A DNA stretch of 64,000 nt from Kineococcus aurantiacus (GTDB taxonomy: Bacteria > Actinomycetota > Actinomycetes > Actinomycetales > Kineococcaceae): positions 2,914,001 through 2,978,000 of the forward strand of contig NZ_JACCBB010000001.1 in NCBI RefSeq assembly GCF_013409345.1. Direction: 5' to 3'. This document shows positions 44,034 through 52,415 of this stretch, piece by piece; the stretch's first letter is position 1, and each line of letters starts with the position of its first letter. The translations under genes and the position numbers were made by a program. The notes beneath the pieces are model-generated. The model saw only the letters and a program-made list of their open reading frames with translations. It was not told the DNA's origin and did not search any database.

Positions 44034-45497
44034 GTGAGCCCAACGACCGGGCGGGGACGCACTGCGGACGGGAACGGGCTGACGGGGGCGGTGGTCGTCG
44101 TCGCCCTCGTCTCGGCGATCTCCGGGCTCCTCTACGGCTACGACACCGGCATCATCTCCGGCGCGCTGCTCCAGATCGGCGACGAGTTCGAGATCGGCAA
44201 CGGCTGGGAGCAGCTCATCGCGGCCTCGATCCTCGCCGGGGCGGTGATCGGTGCGCTGACCTGCAGCCGCCTGGGGGAGCGTCGCGGCCGTCGCGGCACC
44301 CTGCTCGTCGTCGCGGTGGTGTTCGTCGTCGGCACCGTCGGGGCCGCGCTGGCCCCGAACCCCGAGCTGCTGTCCCTGGCGCGCCTGGTGCTGGGTTTCG
44401 CCGTGGGCGGGGCCACCCAGACCGCCCCGGTGTACGTCGCCGAGCTCGCGCCCACGAAGTACCGCGGCCGGCTCGTGCTGTGCTTCCAGATCGCCATCGG
44501 CGTCGGGATCCTGCTGGCCACGCTGGTGGGCGCCAGCGAGGCCGTCGACTGGCGCGTCTCCATCGGCGCCGCGGCCGTCCCCGCGGCCGTCATGTTCGCC
44601 CTCATGCTGCGCCTGCCGGAGAGCCCGCGGTGGCTGCTGACGGCGGACCGCGGCGACGACGCCCGGCGGTCCCTGGAACGGGTCCGCCCCGGCGGCGCCG
44701 ACGTCAGCGGTGAGCTGGCGGAGATGAGCGAGCTCGTCGAGGAGGAGCAGCGGGCCAGCACGCGCGGCTGGCGGGGGCTGCGGGAGGCGTGGGTGCGGCC
44801 GGCGCTGGTCGTCGGGTGCGGGCTGGCGGTCTTCACCCAGCTGTCCGGCATCGAGATGATCGTGTACTACTCCCCGACGATCCTCACCGACAACGGCTTC
44901 CCCGACAGCACGGCGCTGCGGGTCTCCGTCGGGCTGGGGGCCACGTACCTCGTGGTCCAGCTCATCGGCCTGGCCGTCATCGACCGCGTCGGGCGCCGGC
45001 GCCTGACCCTGCTCACCCTGCCCGGGGCCGCGCTGATGCTGATCGTGCTGGGCACGTTCTTCGTCACGGGGAACGACGGCAAGGCGCAGGTGCCGTGGAT
45101 CATCGCCACCCTCATCGCGTTCATGGCCTTCACCGCCGGCGGCATCCAGCTCATGGGCTGGCTGACCGGCTCGGAGATCTACCCGCTGGCCACCCGGGCC
45201 GCCGGGGCCGCCGCGCAGTCGGCGTCGCTGTGGGGGACGAACCTGCTCATCACGCTGACGCTGCTGACCGTCATGGACACCATCGGGACGGGGCAGACGT
45301 TCTGGCTGTACGCCGCGTTCAACGTCGCCGCGTTCGTGTTCCTGTTCCGGAAGATGCCGGAACTGACCGGGCACAGCCTGGAGGACATCGAGAGCCGGCT
45401 GCGGGCCGGGCGGTTCCGGCCCAAGGAGTTCGCGGGCGGTCAGGTCGACCTGCCGGCGGACAGCTCCAGCCAGCCCGGGACCAGGCTGCGCCAGTAG
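44034..45497 (+). CDS. Sugar:proton symporter, MFS SP family
   Basis: The 487-aa protein has 12 likely helices and the sugar-porter signatures: SGLLYGYDTGIISGALL in helix 1, RLGERRGRRGTL, RLVLGFAVGGATQTAPVYVAELAPTKYRGRLV after helix 4, LPESPRWLL in the central loop, FTQLSGIEMIVYYSPTIL in helix 7 and GSEIYPLATRAAG in helix 10. Xylose, arabinose, glucose or inositol are all possible. GGAGGAACC precedes the GTG. No sugar-catabolic gene is adjacent. Confidence 0.93.
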   Translation: MSPTTGRGRTADGNGLTGAVVVVALVSAISGLLYGYDTGIISGALLQIGDEFEIGNGWEQLIAASILAGAVIGALTCSRLGERRGRRGTLLVVAVVFVVGTVGAALAPNPELLSLARLVLGFAVGGATQTAPVYVAELAPTKYRGRLVLCFQIAIGVGILLATLVGASEAVDWRVSIGAAAVPAAVMFALMLRLPESPRWLLTADRGDDARRSLERVRPGGADVSGELAEMSELVEEEQRASTRGWRGLREAWVRPALVVGCGLAVFTQLSGIEMIVYYSPTILTDNGFPDSTALRVSVGLGATYLVVQLIGLAVIDRVGRRRLTLLTLPGAALMLIVLGTFFVTGNDGKAQVPWIIATLIAFMAFTAGGIQLMGWLTGSEIYPLATRAAGAAAQSASLWGTNLLITLTLLTVMDTIGTGQTFWLYAAFNVAAFVFLFRKMPELTGHSLEDIESRLRAGRFRPKEFAGGQVDLPADSSSQPGTRLRQ

Positions 45498-45556
45498 CCC
45501 GCGCACGGCCACCAGTTCCCCGCCGGGGGCGGACCGGCACACCGCGGCGTCGGGGG

Positions 45557-46333
45557 CTACGCGCGGCTCGGCGCGGCGGGGACGCGCCGCACGCGCGTGA
45601 TGCCCTTCCAGCCCCGCTCCTCCAGGAGGGCGAGCAGCCGCCCGGCGGCGGGGGAGGTCCCGGCCGCTGCGGCGTCCAGCAGGGCGACCACCTCGTCGTC
45701 CGGGCCCTCCCCGCCGACGTCGCCGGCGGCGAACGCCCGCGTCATGATGCGGTCCAGGACGTCAGCGGTCTCGACCACGCGCGGGTCCTCGGCGCTCCAG
45801 TCCAGGGCGCTGCTCAGCAGGCTGTAGAGCCGCACGAGGTCGGGGTCGTCCAGGCGCTCGTGCTTGTCGGCGATGATGGCGTCGATCTGGTCGGGCATCC
45901 GGGCCGCGATGACGATCCAGGCGTCGCGCTCCTTCTCGACGTAGCGTTCCTCCACCCCCAGCCCGCGCAGCCGGTCCAGGTAGCCGACCACGCTGGCCGG
46001 GAGCGCCAGCTGCTCACCGGCGGCGAGCCGGGCCAGCCGCTCGCGGGTCTCCCGCAACCGGCGGACCTCGGCCCGCAGCCGCGCGTCGATCTCCCGGACG
46101 CCCTCGGTGAACTCCTGCGCGTCGGCGTCCAGCAGGTCCCCCACCCGCGCCAGCGGCACCCCGGCGCTGGCCAGGACGTGGATGCGGATCAGCCGCACCA
46201 CCGCCGCCGCGTCGTAGCTGCGGTACCCCGAGCGGTCGCGGTCGGGTTCGGGCAGCAGCCCGATCCGGTGGTAGTGGCGCACCGCGGCCACGGTCACCCC
46301 GGCGTGCGCGGCGAGCTGGCTGATGGTGAGCAC
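45557..46333 (-). CDS. MerR-family transcriptional regulator
   Basis: The 258-aa protein has the MerR wing-helix (LTISQLAAHAGVTVAAVRHYHRIGLLPEPDRDRSGYRSYD), a dimerisation coiled coil (EFTEGVREIDARLRAEVRRLRETRERLARL), and a C-terminal ~150-residue domain not matching the TipAS or GyrI-like effector domains I know. It is the last gene of a four-gene operon, 14 bp after the ABC permease, so it probably senses the exported compound. GGGAGGATG precedes its GTG. Confidence 0.9.
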   Translation of the reverse strand: MLTISQLAAHAGVTVAAVRHYHRIGLLPEPDRDRSGYRSYDAAAVVRLIRIHVLASAGVPLARVGDLLDADAQEFTEGVREIDARLRAEVRRLRETRERLARLAAGEQLALPASVVGYLDRLRGLGVEERYVEKERDAWIVIAARMPDQIDAIIADKHERLDDPDLVRLYSLLSSALDWSAEDPRVVETADVLDRIMTRAFAAGDVGGEGPDDEVVALLDAAAAGTSPAAGRLLALLEERGWKGITRVRRVPAAPSRA

Positions 46334-46347
46334 GACCGCATCCTCCC

Positions 46348-47133
46348 TCAGGCGTTCCTGCGGCGGTGGACGACCGACGCGAGCACCTGGGCGAGGACGA
46401 GGACACCGACGCACCAGGTCAGCGCCACCCAGGCGCCCGCGTCGACGGGCTGCCCGGCGAACAGGGCCCGCAGGGTGTCCACGATCGAGGTCACCGGCTG
46501 GTGCTCGGCGAACCACCGCACCGGCCCGGGCATCGGCCCGGTCGGCACGAACGCGGAACTGACGAAGGGCAGCAGGATCAACGGGTAGGAGAACGCGCCC
46601 GCGCCCTCCGCCGACGTCGCAGACAACCCGGCGACCACCGCCACCCAGGTCAGCGCCAGGGTGAACAGGACCAGGACGCCGACGGCTGCGAGCCAACCCA
46701 GCACGCCGGCCCCGCTGCGGAAACCCATCAGCAGCGCGACACCCACCACGAGCACGAGCGAGGTGAGGTTCGCCGCGAGCGAGGTCAGCACGTGCGCCCA
46801 CAGCGGCGCCGACCGGGCGATGGGCAGGGAGCCGAACCGGTCGAAGAAACCACCCTGCACGTCGGTGGACAACCGGAACGCCGTGTAGGAGACGCCCATC
46901 GCGACGGTGATGAGCAGGATCCCGGGCAGCGTGTAGTCGACGTAGGAACCCGAGCCCGCCCGCGGCCCGGTGTCGATCGCGCCGCCGAGGACGTAGACGA
47001 ACAGCAGCATGATCGCGACGGGCATGACGGCGGTCGTGATGATCGTGTCGGGGCTGCGCGTGACGTGCTTGAGCGACCGCCCGGTCAGGCGGGCGGTGTC
47101 CGCGAGGGCGTGCGTCGCCACCACCGTCCTCAC
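46348..47133 (-). CDS. ABC-2 type drug exporter permease (DrrB-like)
   Basis: The 261-aa permease has six hydrophobic segments: TAVMPVAIMLLFVYVLGGAI, YTLPGILLITVAMGV, LTSLAANLTSLVLVVGVALLMGF and others. DVQGGFFDRFGSLPIARSAPLWAHVL is the conserved ABC-2 loop found in DrrB-type exporters, and LPFVSSAFVPTGPMPGPVRWFAEHQPVT precedes the last helices. GTG at 47133 overlaps the ATPase stop. With the ATPase it should form an exporter of a drug or lipid. Confidence 0.92.
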   Translation of the reverse strand: MRTVVATHALADTARLTGRSLKHVTRSPDTIITTAVMPVAIMLLFVYVLGGAIDTGPRAGSGSYVDYTLPGILLITVAMGVSYTAFRLSTDVQGGFFDRFGSLPIARSAPLWAHVLTSLAANLTSLVLVVGVALLMGFRSGAGVLGWLAAVGVLVLFTLALTWVAVVAGLSATSAEGAGAFSYPLILLPFVSSAFVPTGPMPGPVRWFAEHQPVTSIVDTLRALFAGQPVDAGAWVALTWCVGVLVLAQVLASVVHRRRNA

Positions 47134-47948
47134 CCCCGCCCCGTGCCCGGCGCGCGCCCGCCGGCCCGTTCCCCGCCGGCTCGTTCCCCGCCGACGAGGG
47201 CGAGGAAGACGTCCTCCAGGGACGGCAGCTTCTCGACGCGCTCGACCTCCGCGGGCGGCAGGAGCCCCCGGAGTTCCTCCAGCGTGCCCTCGACGACGAC
47301 GCGTCCCCGGTGCAGGATCGCGATCCGGTCCGCCAGTGCCTCGGCTTCCTCCAGCTGCTGCGTGGTCAGCAGCACCGTCGTCCCGCGCTCGGCCAGTTCC
47401 CGCACGCTCCGCCACACCTCCAGGCGCGACTGCGGGTCCAGCCCCGTGGTCGGCTCGTCCAGCACGAGGACCGGCGGGTCCCCGACGAGGCTCATGGCGA
47501 TGTCCAGCCGGCGGCGCATCCCCCCGGAGTACATCGACGCCCTCCGGCCGCCCGCCTCGGTCAACCCGAACCGGGCGAGCAGCTCGTCGGCGATCCGGCC
47601 CGGGTGCCGCAGGTGGCGCAGCCCGGCGACCAGCACGAGGTTCTCGCGCCCCGTGAGGATCCCGTCCACGGCGGCGAACTGCCCGGTGAGGCTGATCGAC
47701 TCCCGCACCCGTCCCGCCCGGGTCGCGACGTCGAAACCGTCCACGCTCACCGTCCCGGCGTCGGCCCGCAGCAGGGTGGACAGGATGCGCACGGCGGTGG
47801 TCTTGCCCGCCCCGTTCGAGCCCAGCAGCGCGAAGACGCTCCCGCGCGCCACCTCGAAGTCCACCCCGCGCAGCACCTCCAGCTCGCCGTAGGCCTTCTG
47901 CAGGCCCCGCACCCGGATCGCGGGCCCGGCAGCGGTCGCGGTGCTCAC
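47130..47948 (-). CDS. ABC exporter ATPase (DrrA-like)
   Basis: The 272-aa protein has Walker A GSNGAGKTT, Q-loop SLTGQFAAVD, signature YSGGMRRRLDIAMSL, Walker B VLVLDEPTTGLD and switch His replaced by Gln in LTTQQLEEAE, which is standard for the DrrA subfamily. The C-terminal VEKLPSLEDVFLALVG is the DrrA-type tail. It overlaps the DUF1048 gene upstream and the permease downstream by 4 nt each. Confidence 0.94.
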   Translation of the reverse strand: MSTATAAGPAIRVRGLQKAYGELEVLRGVDFEVARGSVFALLGSNGAGKTTAVRILSTLLRADAGTVSVDGFDVATRAGRVRESISLTGQFAAVDGILTGRENLVLVAGLRHLRHPGRIADELLARFGLTEAGGRRASMYSGGMRRRLDIAMSLVGDPPVLVLDEPTTGLDPQSRLEVWRSVRELAERGTTVLLTTQQLEEAEALADRIAILHRGRVVVEGTLEELRGLLPPAEVERVEKLPSLEDVFLALVGGERAGGERAGGRAPGTGRG

Positions 47949-48316
47949 GAGGCCGCGCCGTCCTGCGCCTGCGCGGCGGCGAACGCGGCGACCAGCCGCT
48001 GCCGCTCCCCGGCGATCCACTCGCCCGCGGCGTACCCGCCCAGCAGGACCTCGGCGAACCGGACGGGGTCGGCGCCGACGACCTCGCCGATCGGCGTGCC
48101 CCGCGAGGCGGCCTGCTCGAAGGTCCCCACGAGTTCCTCGTGCAGGTCCACGAGGACACCGCCCTCGGTGATCGCCCCGCGGCGCAGCAGGTACCGCTCC
48201 AGCGCCTCGACCGCCGTCCGGTGACCGGGCGGGAGTTCCCGCACCCGCGCCCGGTACTGCTGCCACCGCTTCTTCTCGCCGATGTCGCCGACGACCTTCT
48301 CGATGAGAGCCGACAT
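47945..48316 (-). CDS. DUF1048 protein
   Basis: The 123-aa protein begins MSALIEKVVGDIGEKKRWQQYRARVRELP, the DUF1048 start, and continues with TAVEALERYLLR and a helical C terminus ending in GGYAAGEWIAGERQRLVAAF. DUF1048 genes commonly accompany PadR regulators and ABC exporters; here a MerR gene replaces PadR. The AGGAGG-rich leader before ATG 48316 marks this as the first gene of the operon. The function is unknown, perhaps an accessory to regulation. Confidence 0.88.
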   Translation of the reverse strand: MSALIEKVVGDIGEKKRWQQYRARVRELPPGHRTAVEALERYLLRRGAITEGGVLVDLHEELVGTFEQAASRGTPIGEVVGADPVRFAEVLLGGYAAGEWIAGERQRLVAAFAAAQAQDGAAS

Positions 48317-48520
48317 CTTCCGCTTCCTCCTCGTCGAGCCGCTCCCGCCCTGCGCGGGAACGCCTGGGACCAGGGTGGAGGGTTGATGCAGCACCAAGGT
48401 CAAGCCCGTTCCCCGACGGGTTCCGGCCGACCCGCACGTCGGGGGTGGGCGTCCCGGCGGGCACCGACCACGCTCGGGGTGTCCGCCCCTGCCTCCGCCC
48501 CGCCGTCGAGGAGCCCACCC

Positions 48521-49273
48521 GTGCCCGTCCGCCCCTCCTTCGTCGTCACCGGTGCCGCGCGGGGCGTGGGCCGCGTCATCGCCGAACGCCTCACCCGCGA
48601 CGGGCCGGTCGTCGTCGACGTCACCGGTGACCTCTCCGGTGACCTCGCCCGGCGGCACGACGACGTTCACCTGCTCACCGGTGACGCCGGTGACCCCGCG
48701 GTCGCGGTCCGCGCCGCCGAGCGCGCCGAGGCGCTGGGACCGTTGAGCGGGTGGGTCAACAACGCCGCCGTCTTCTGCGACGCCACCCTGCTGAGCGCCG
48801 GCGTCGAGGACATCGAGCGGGCCGTCACCGCCAACCTGGTGCTGGCCCTGACCGGCTGCCACACCGCCGTCAACCACTACCGCCGTCACGACCGCCCGGG
48901 GGCGATCGTCAACGTCTCCTCCCACCAGGCCCAGCGACCGGTGCGCGGGGCGCTGCCCTACGCCACCGCCAAGGCCGCCGTCGAAGGGCTGACCCGGGCC
49001 GTCGCGGTGGACCACGGCCCCGACGGCATCCGCACCAACGCCGTCGCCCTGGGGTCGATCACCACCACCCGCTACGAGCAGCACCTGGCCGCCCACCCGG
49101 AGGTGGCGCAGCAGATGGCCGCGCTGCACCCCCTGGGCCGGGTCGGCACCCCGGCCGAGGTCGCCGACGTCGTGGCGTTCCTGCTCTCACCCGGCGCCGG
49201 GTTCGTCAACGGCGCCGTCGTGCCCGTCGACGGTGGCCGCGCCGCCCACGGCCAGGACCCCGAGGCGCGGTGA
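48521..49273 (+). CDS. Short-chain dehydrogenase/reductase
   Basis: The 250-aa SDR has the cofactor motif TGAARGVG, then NNAAV, and an active site with Ser in VNVSSHQA and Y-x3-K in YATAKAA. The sequence after residue 170 (PDGIRTNAVALGSITTTRYEQHLAAHPE) is typical of classical SDRs. The middle region carries a low-complexity TGDLSGDLA stretch. GAGGAG precedes the GTG. The substrate is unknown. It is divergent from the DUF1048 operon with about 200 bp between. Confidence 0.9.
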   Translation: MPVRPSFVVTGAARGVGRVIAERLTRDGPVVVDVTGDLSGDLARRHDDVHLLTGDAGDPAVAVRAAERAEALGPLSGWVNNAAVFCDATLLSAGVEDIERAVTANLVLALTGCHTAVNHYRRHDRPGAIVNVSSHQAQRPVRGALPYATAKAAVEGLTRAVAVDHGPDGIRTNAVALGSITTTRYEQHLAAHPEVAQQMAALHPLGRVGTPAEVADVVAFLLSPGAGFVNGAVVPVDGGRAAHGQDPEAR

Positions 49274-49383
49274 ACCCCCCGCCCGCGCGGCGCCGCACGT
49301 CGGGACGCACCGCGGCAGCGGGCGGGGCCGTGGCGGTCGGCGGGTTACTGTCGCAGCACCCGCGATCACCGGAGGAGCCCACG

Positions 49384-49425
49384 ATGGTCACCACGCCCCA
49401 GCAGGACGGGACGGTCCCGTGCTGA
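49384..49425 (+). CDS. Possible 13-aa upstream peptide coupled to LysE exporter
   Basis: An ATG with the strongest ribosome site in the region (GGAGGAG at 49371-49377) opens MVTTPQQDGTVPC and stops at 49425, overlapping the LysE GTG start by 7 nt. A -10-like TACTGT lies at 49347-49352. The LysE start has no site of its own inside this peptide, so translation may depend on it. No residue bias points to attenuation. Confidence is low because the peptide is short. Confidence 0.4.
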   Translation: MVTTPQQDGTVPC

Positions 49426-50081
49426 TCGCCGCCAGCCAGGTGTGGGGCCTGGCCGCGGCCTGCGCCCTGCTGATCGTCGTGCCCGGCCCCAGCGTCCTGT
49501 TCATCGTCGGCCGGGCCCTGAGCTACGGCCGCAACACCGCCCTGGCCAGCGTGGTCGGCAACGCCGTCGGCTGCTACCTCGTGGCCCTCTGCGTCGCCCT
49601 GGGCCTGGGAGCGCTGCTCACCGCCTCGACGACGGTCTTCCACGTCCTGAAGTACCTCGGCGCGGCCTACCTCCTCTGGCTGGGGGTGCAGGCCGTCCGC
49701 CACGCCGGCCACGGCCTGCACCCCGCCACCCCGGCCGTGCCCGCCGATGGACGCAGCACCACGGGTGGGCGGCCGTGGCGCTCGATGCGCACCGGCGTGG
49801 TCGTGGCGATGACCAACCCCAAGCCCTACATCGTCTTCGCCGCGATCCTGCCGCCGTTCGTGGACCCCGCCGCCGGGCACGTCCTGCGGCAGCTGCTGGT
49901 CCTGGCGCTGGTGCCGATCGTCATCGGGCTGGTCTCCGACACCGTCTGGGCGCTGGTCGCCGGTCGCGCGCGCACGTGGCTGTCCGGCACCCCGGCCCGC
50001 CTGCGGACCACCGGTCGGGTGGGAGGCGTGTCCATGATCGGGCTGGGGGTCGTGCTGGCCACCACCGACTCGGGGCACTGA
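49419..50081 (+). CDS. LysE/RhtB-family amino acid exporter
   Basis: The 220-aa membrane protein has LLIVVPGPSVLFIVGRALSYGRNTALASVVGNAVG in the first two helices, LKYLGAAYLLWLGVQAV, and AMTNPKPYIVFAAILPPFV, the full set of LysE/RhtB motifs. Six helices are expected. Between helices 3 and 4 is a Pro-rich loop. GTG at 49419 was chosen because homologues start about 22 residues before PGPS. The exported amino acid is not predictable. Confidence 0.92.
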   Translation: MLIAASQVWGLAAACALLIVVPGPSVLFIVGRALSYGRNTALASVVGNAVGCYLVALCVALGLGALLTASTTVFHVLKYLGAAYLLWLGVQAVRHAGHGLHPATPAVPADGRSTTGGRPWRSMRTGVVVAMTNPKPYIVFAAILPPFVDPAAGHVLRQLLVLALVPIVIGLVSDTVWALVAGRARTWLSGTPARLRTTGRVGGVSMIGLGVVLATTDSGH

Positions 50082-50136
50082 CCCCCGGCGGGACCACGAG
50101 GTCGTCGAACGCACGACACCAGGGAGGAGGGGGAGC

Positions 50137-50313
50137 GTGAAGGACGCACGGGTGCTCGGTGCGGTCGTCGTCCTCGCACTCGTCGCCGCCCTGCTCGTCG
50201 GGAACTGGCTGATCGGCGTCCTGTGGCCGGGGCCGACCGCCGAGACGTACCAGAACCTGTCCTGCGGATCACGACCCAGCGCACGGTCGGGTCGCGCTCG
50301 GATCGCGGGATGA
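50137..50313 (+). CDS. Small single-pass membrane protein
   Basis: A GTG with AGGAGGGGGAG immediately upstream opens 58 codons. After VKDARVLG comes a hydrophobic run of about 22 residues (AVVVLALVAALLVGNWLIGVLW), then a Pro/Arg-rich polar tail ending ARIAG. No homologue is recognised. Its tail could come from a frameshift or a truncated gene since codon use there looks irregular. Confidence 0.45.
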   Translation: MKDARVLGAVVVLALVAALLVGNWLIGVLWPGPTAETYQNLSCGSRPSARSGRARIAG

Positions 50314-50336
50314 CCGTGCGGTACGAACGGTGGCTC

Positions 50337-50819
50337 TCAGGTGGGCAAGGTCAGGACGAGAGTGTGGGCAGCGTCTGATAGCCCCGTCTGGGGCCAGGTG
50401 AAGCTCACGTGCATGCGGCCGTCCACGGGCAGCTCGTTGATCCAGTAGCTGGACTCCAGAACGAAGCGAACCTCGTTAGTCGTCGTGTCCTCGAAGGTGT
50501 GCATCGACGTCGTCTTGGCGTGGACCTGGTCGGCGAGATCGTTGAGCGCCACCCGCAGCACCGGCTCTGAGCCGGGGGGCTTGCCGCCGGCGGGGTCCAG
50601 CTTCTGACGGGGACCGTCGATCATTTGCCAGCGGGCGGTCTCGGCGCGTGGACCGTCCGCGTGCAGGCGCAGGTGCAGCATCAGGCCAGCAGGTCGGGCG
50701 TGGGCTTGGACGTGGTCGAGCTCGGCGCGGATGCCGCTGGCTTGGCTGAGCAGGAGGGGACCGTGCGCGGGGACGCCGGTGTCGTCGGGTGCGATGGCGG
50801 GGACCCAGCGTCGCGGCAT
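50337..50819 (-). CDS. Hypothetical protein
   Basis: The 160-aa frame starts MPRRWVPAIAPDDTGVPAHGPLLLSQ and ends FTWPQTGLSDAAHTLVLTLPT. No signal peptide, transmembrane segment or known motif is seen; alternating polar and hydrophobic residues near the end (EVRFVLESSYWINELPVDGRMHVSFTW) suggest a beta-sandwich. Codons are less GC-rich than the surrounding genes, a sign of possible transfer. No ribosome site precedes the ATG. It faces the small membrane gene convergently. Confidence 0.6.
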   Translation of the reverse strand: MPRRWVPAIAPDDTGVPAHGPLLLSQASGIRAELDHVQAHARPAGLMLHLRLHADGPRAETARWQMIDGPRQKLDPAGGKPPGSEPVLRVALNDLADQVHAKTTSMHTFEDTTTNEVRFVLESSYWINELPVDGRMHVSFTWPQTGLSDAAHTLVLTLPT

Positions 50820-50870
50820 GAGTCCACTCTCGCCGTGATCAAGTGCAAGGACAACGCACGGAGATCGGCA

Positions 50871-50915
50871 TGACCGTGACGTCCCTGACCGTGACGTCCC
50901 TGACCGTGAAGTCGC
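50871..50915 (+). repeat. Three tandem 15-bp repeats
   Basis: TGACCGTGACGTCCC occurs twice exactly (50871-50885, 50886-50900) and a third time as TGACCGTGAAGTCGC (50901-50915). It fills the space between the hypothetical and PfpI genes, just outside the coding regions. The related string TGACCGTGCG recurs at 50311 and near 50986. Iterons, a regulator array or simple slippage are all possible. Confidence 0.7.
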
Positions 50916-51062
50916 CCCTCCACGATCTGCAGGACAGGCCCTGGGCGGGACCACCGCTCGCAGCGGAGCGGTCGCTGAGGCTCCTGACCGTGCGATGAAC
51001 GCGACAGCGCCCGCAGGGTGCCACGACCGCGCCGTCGTCCGCCGGCTGCCTAGGCTGGCCCC

Positions 51063-51761
51063 GTGCCTGAGCTGCAGATCGTCGTACTGCTGTTCCCGCA
51101 AGTGACGCAGCTGGACTTCACCGCGCCGGCGCAGGTCTTCGACCGCCTCCCCGGCTCCCGGGTCCACCTGGCCTGGCACGAGACCGCGCCGGTGGTCACC
51201 GACTGCGGCTGGTCCGTCGTGCCCACCACCACCCTGACCGACTGCCCACCGGCGGACGTCCTGTTCGTGCCCGGGGGAGAGGGCGCCTTCGACCTGTTCG
51301 AGGACGAGGCCGCGCTGGACTTCCTGCGCCGGCAGGCCGCCACGGCGCGCTGGGTCACCTCAGTGTGCACGGGTTCCTTCGCCCTGGCTGCTGCGGGGCT
51401 GCTCGACGGCAGGCGGGCCACCAGTCACTGGGCCTCGCTGGGAATGCTCGCCGAGTTCGGGGTGGAACCGGTGTCCGAGCGCGTGGTCGTCGACGGTCGG
51501 GTCGTCACCGGGGCGGGCATCACGTCCGGCATCGACTTCGCGCTGCAGCTGGCGGCGCTGGAGTGCGGTGAGGACGTGGCCCGGGGGGTGCAGCTGGCGT
51601 TGGAGTACGACCCGGCGCCTCCCTTCGACCACGGTTCAGCCCGGACGGCTGACCCCGAGACGGTGCGCCGGGCCCGGCAGCGGGCGCTCGACAGCCGTCT
51701 GGCGCGCGTCCAGCGGGCGGCTGACCGCCTGACGGGGCGACGGGGTCCTGCCGCGCCCTGA
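51063..51761 (+). CDS. DJ-1/PfpI-family protein
   Basis: The 232-aa protein has the DJ-1/PfpI core with LQIVVLLFPQVTQLDFTAPAQVF, DVLFVPGGEGAF, and nucleophile Cys in TSVCTGSFALAAAGLLDGRRATSHW, resembling isonitrile hydratase-like and AraC-type DJ-1 domains. There is no AraC HTH. GTG at 51063 lies 6 nt after TAGGCT, a leaderless arrangement. Activity is unknown. Confidence 0.87.
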   Translation: MPELQIVVLLFPQVTQLDFTAPAQVFDRLPGSRVHLAWHETAPVVTDCGWSVVPTTTLTDCPPADVLFVPGGEGAFDLFEDEAALDFLRRQAATARWVTSVCTGSFALAAAGLLDGRRATSHWASLGMLAEFGVEPVSERVVVDGRVVTGAGITSGIDFALQLAALECGEDVARGVQLALEYDPAPPFDHGSARTADPETVRRARQRALDSRLARVQRAADRLTGRRGPAAP

Positions 51762-51792
51762 GGAGGACGAGGCGCTGGGTAGCGTGCGCGCC

Positions 51793-52395
51793 GTGAGTTC
51801 CCCGGACGTCCAGCAGGCCTACTCCTCGCTCGCGCGGCAGTACATCGACCTGCTGGGGTCGGTGGAGGCCGTGCACCGTGACGACCTGCGACTGATCGAA
51901 CGGCACCTGGGGCACCTGACCGGCCCGGTCCTGGACCTGGGCTGCGGTCCGGGGCACCTGACGGGCCACCTGCACGCCGCGGGGTGCGAGGTGACGGGCA
52001 TCGACCTGGTGCCGGAGTTCATCGCCCACGCCCGCCGGACCCACCCGGGCGTGCCCTTCGAGGTGGGGTCGCTGCTCGACGTGGCCCGCGCGGACGCCTC
52101 CGTGGCCGGGGTGCTCGCGTGGTACTCACTCATCCACCTTGACCCCGGCCAGTTGGACGGTGCCCTGGTCGGTGTCCGCCGGCTCCTGGCCCCGGGTGGG
52201 GTGCTCGTCGTGGGTTTCTTCGAGGGCGCGGTGTGCGAACCGTTCGAGCACAAGGTCACGACGGCGTACCGGTGGCCGGTGGAGGAGCTGGTGGGCCGAC
52301 TCGCCGCGGCCGGCTTCGCGGAGGTCGACCGCCTGCAGCGGCCCCGGGAAGGGGAGCGACGTCCCCACGCGGTCCTGGTGGTCCGGGCCGTCTGA
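51793..52395 (+). CDS. SAM-dependent methyltransferase, class I
   Basis: The 200-aa protein has motif I VLDLGCGPGHLTGHL, acidic motif II in VTGIDLVPEF, and motif IV around VLAWYSLIHLDPGQ with post-motif LLAPGGVLVVGFFEG, all typical small-molecule methyltransferase features. GTG at 51793 lies 7 nt after TAGCGT (51780-51785); the earlier GTG 51784 overlaps the promoter. The substrate is unknown. Confidence 0.9.
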   Translation: MSSPDVQQAYSSLARQYIDLLGSVEAVHRDDLRLIERHLGHLTGPVLDLGCGPGHLTGHLHAAGCEVTGIDLVPEFIAHARRTHPGVPFEVGSLLDVARADASVAGVLAWYSLIHLDPGQLDGALVGVRRLLAPGGVLVVGFFEGAVCEPFEHKVTTAYRWPVEELVGRLAAAGFAEVDRLQRPREGERRPHAVLVVRAV

Positions 52396-52415
52396 CGGCG
52401 GGGAGCCGGAGCCGG

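Noticed and set aside
47120-47133. Alternative GTG starts for the ABC permease at 47121 and 47124
   Set aside because: GTG 47133 gives the same GTGA overlap seen at the other junctions in this operon and is preferred.
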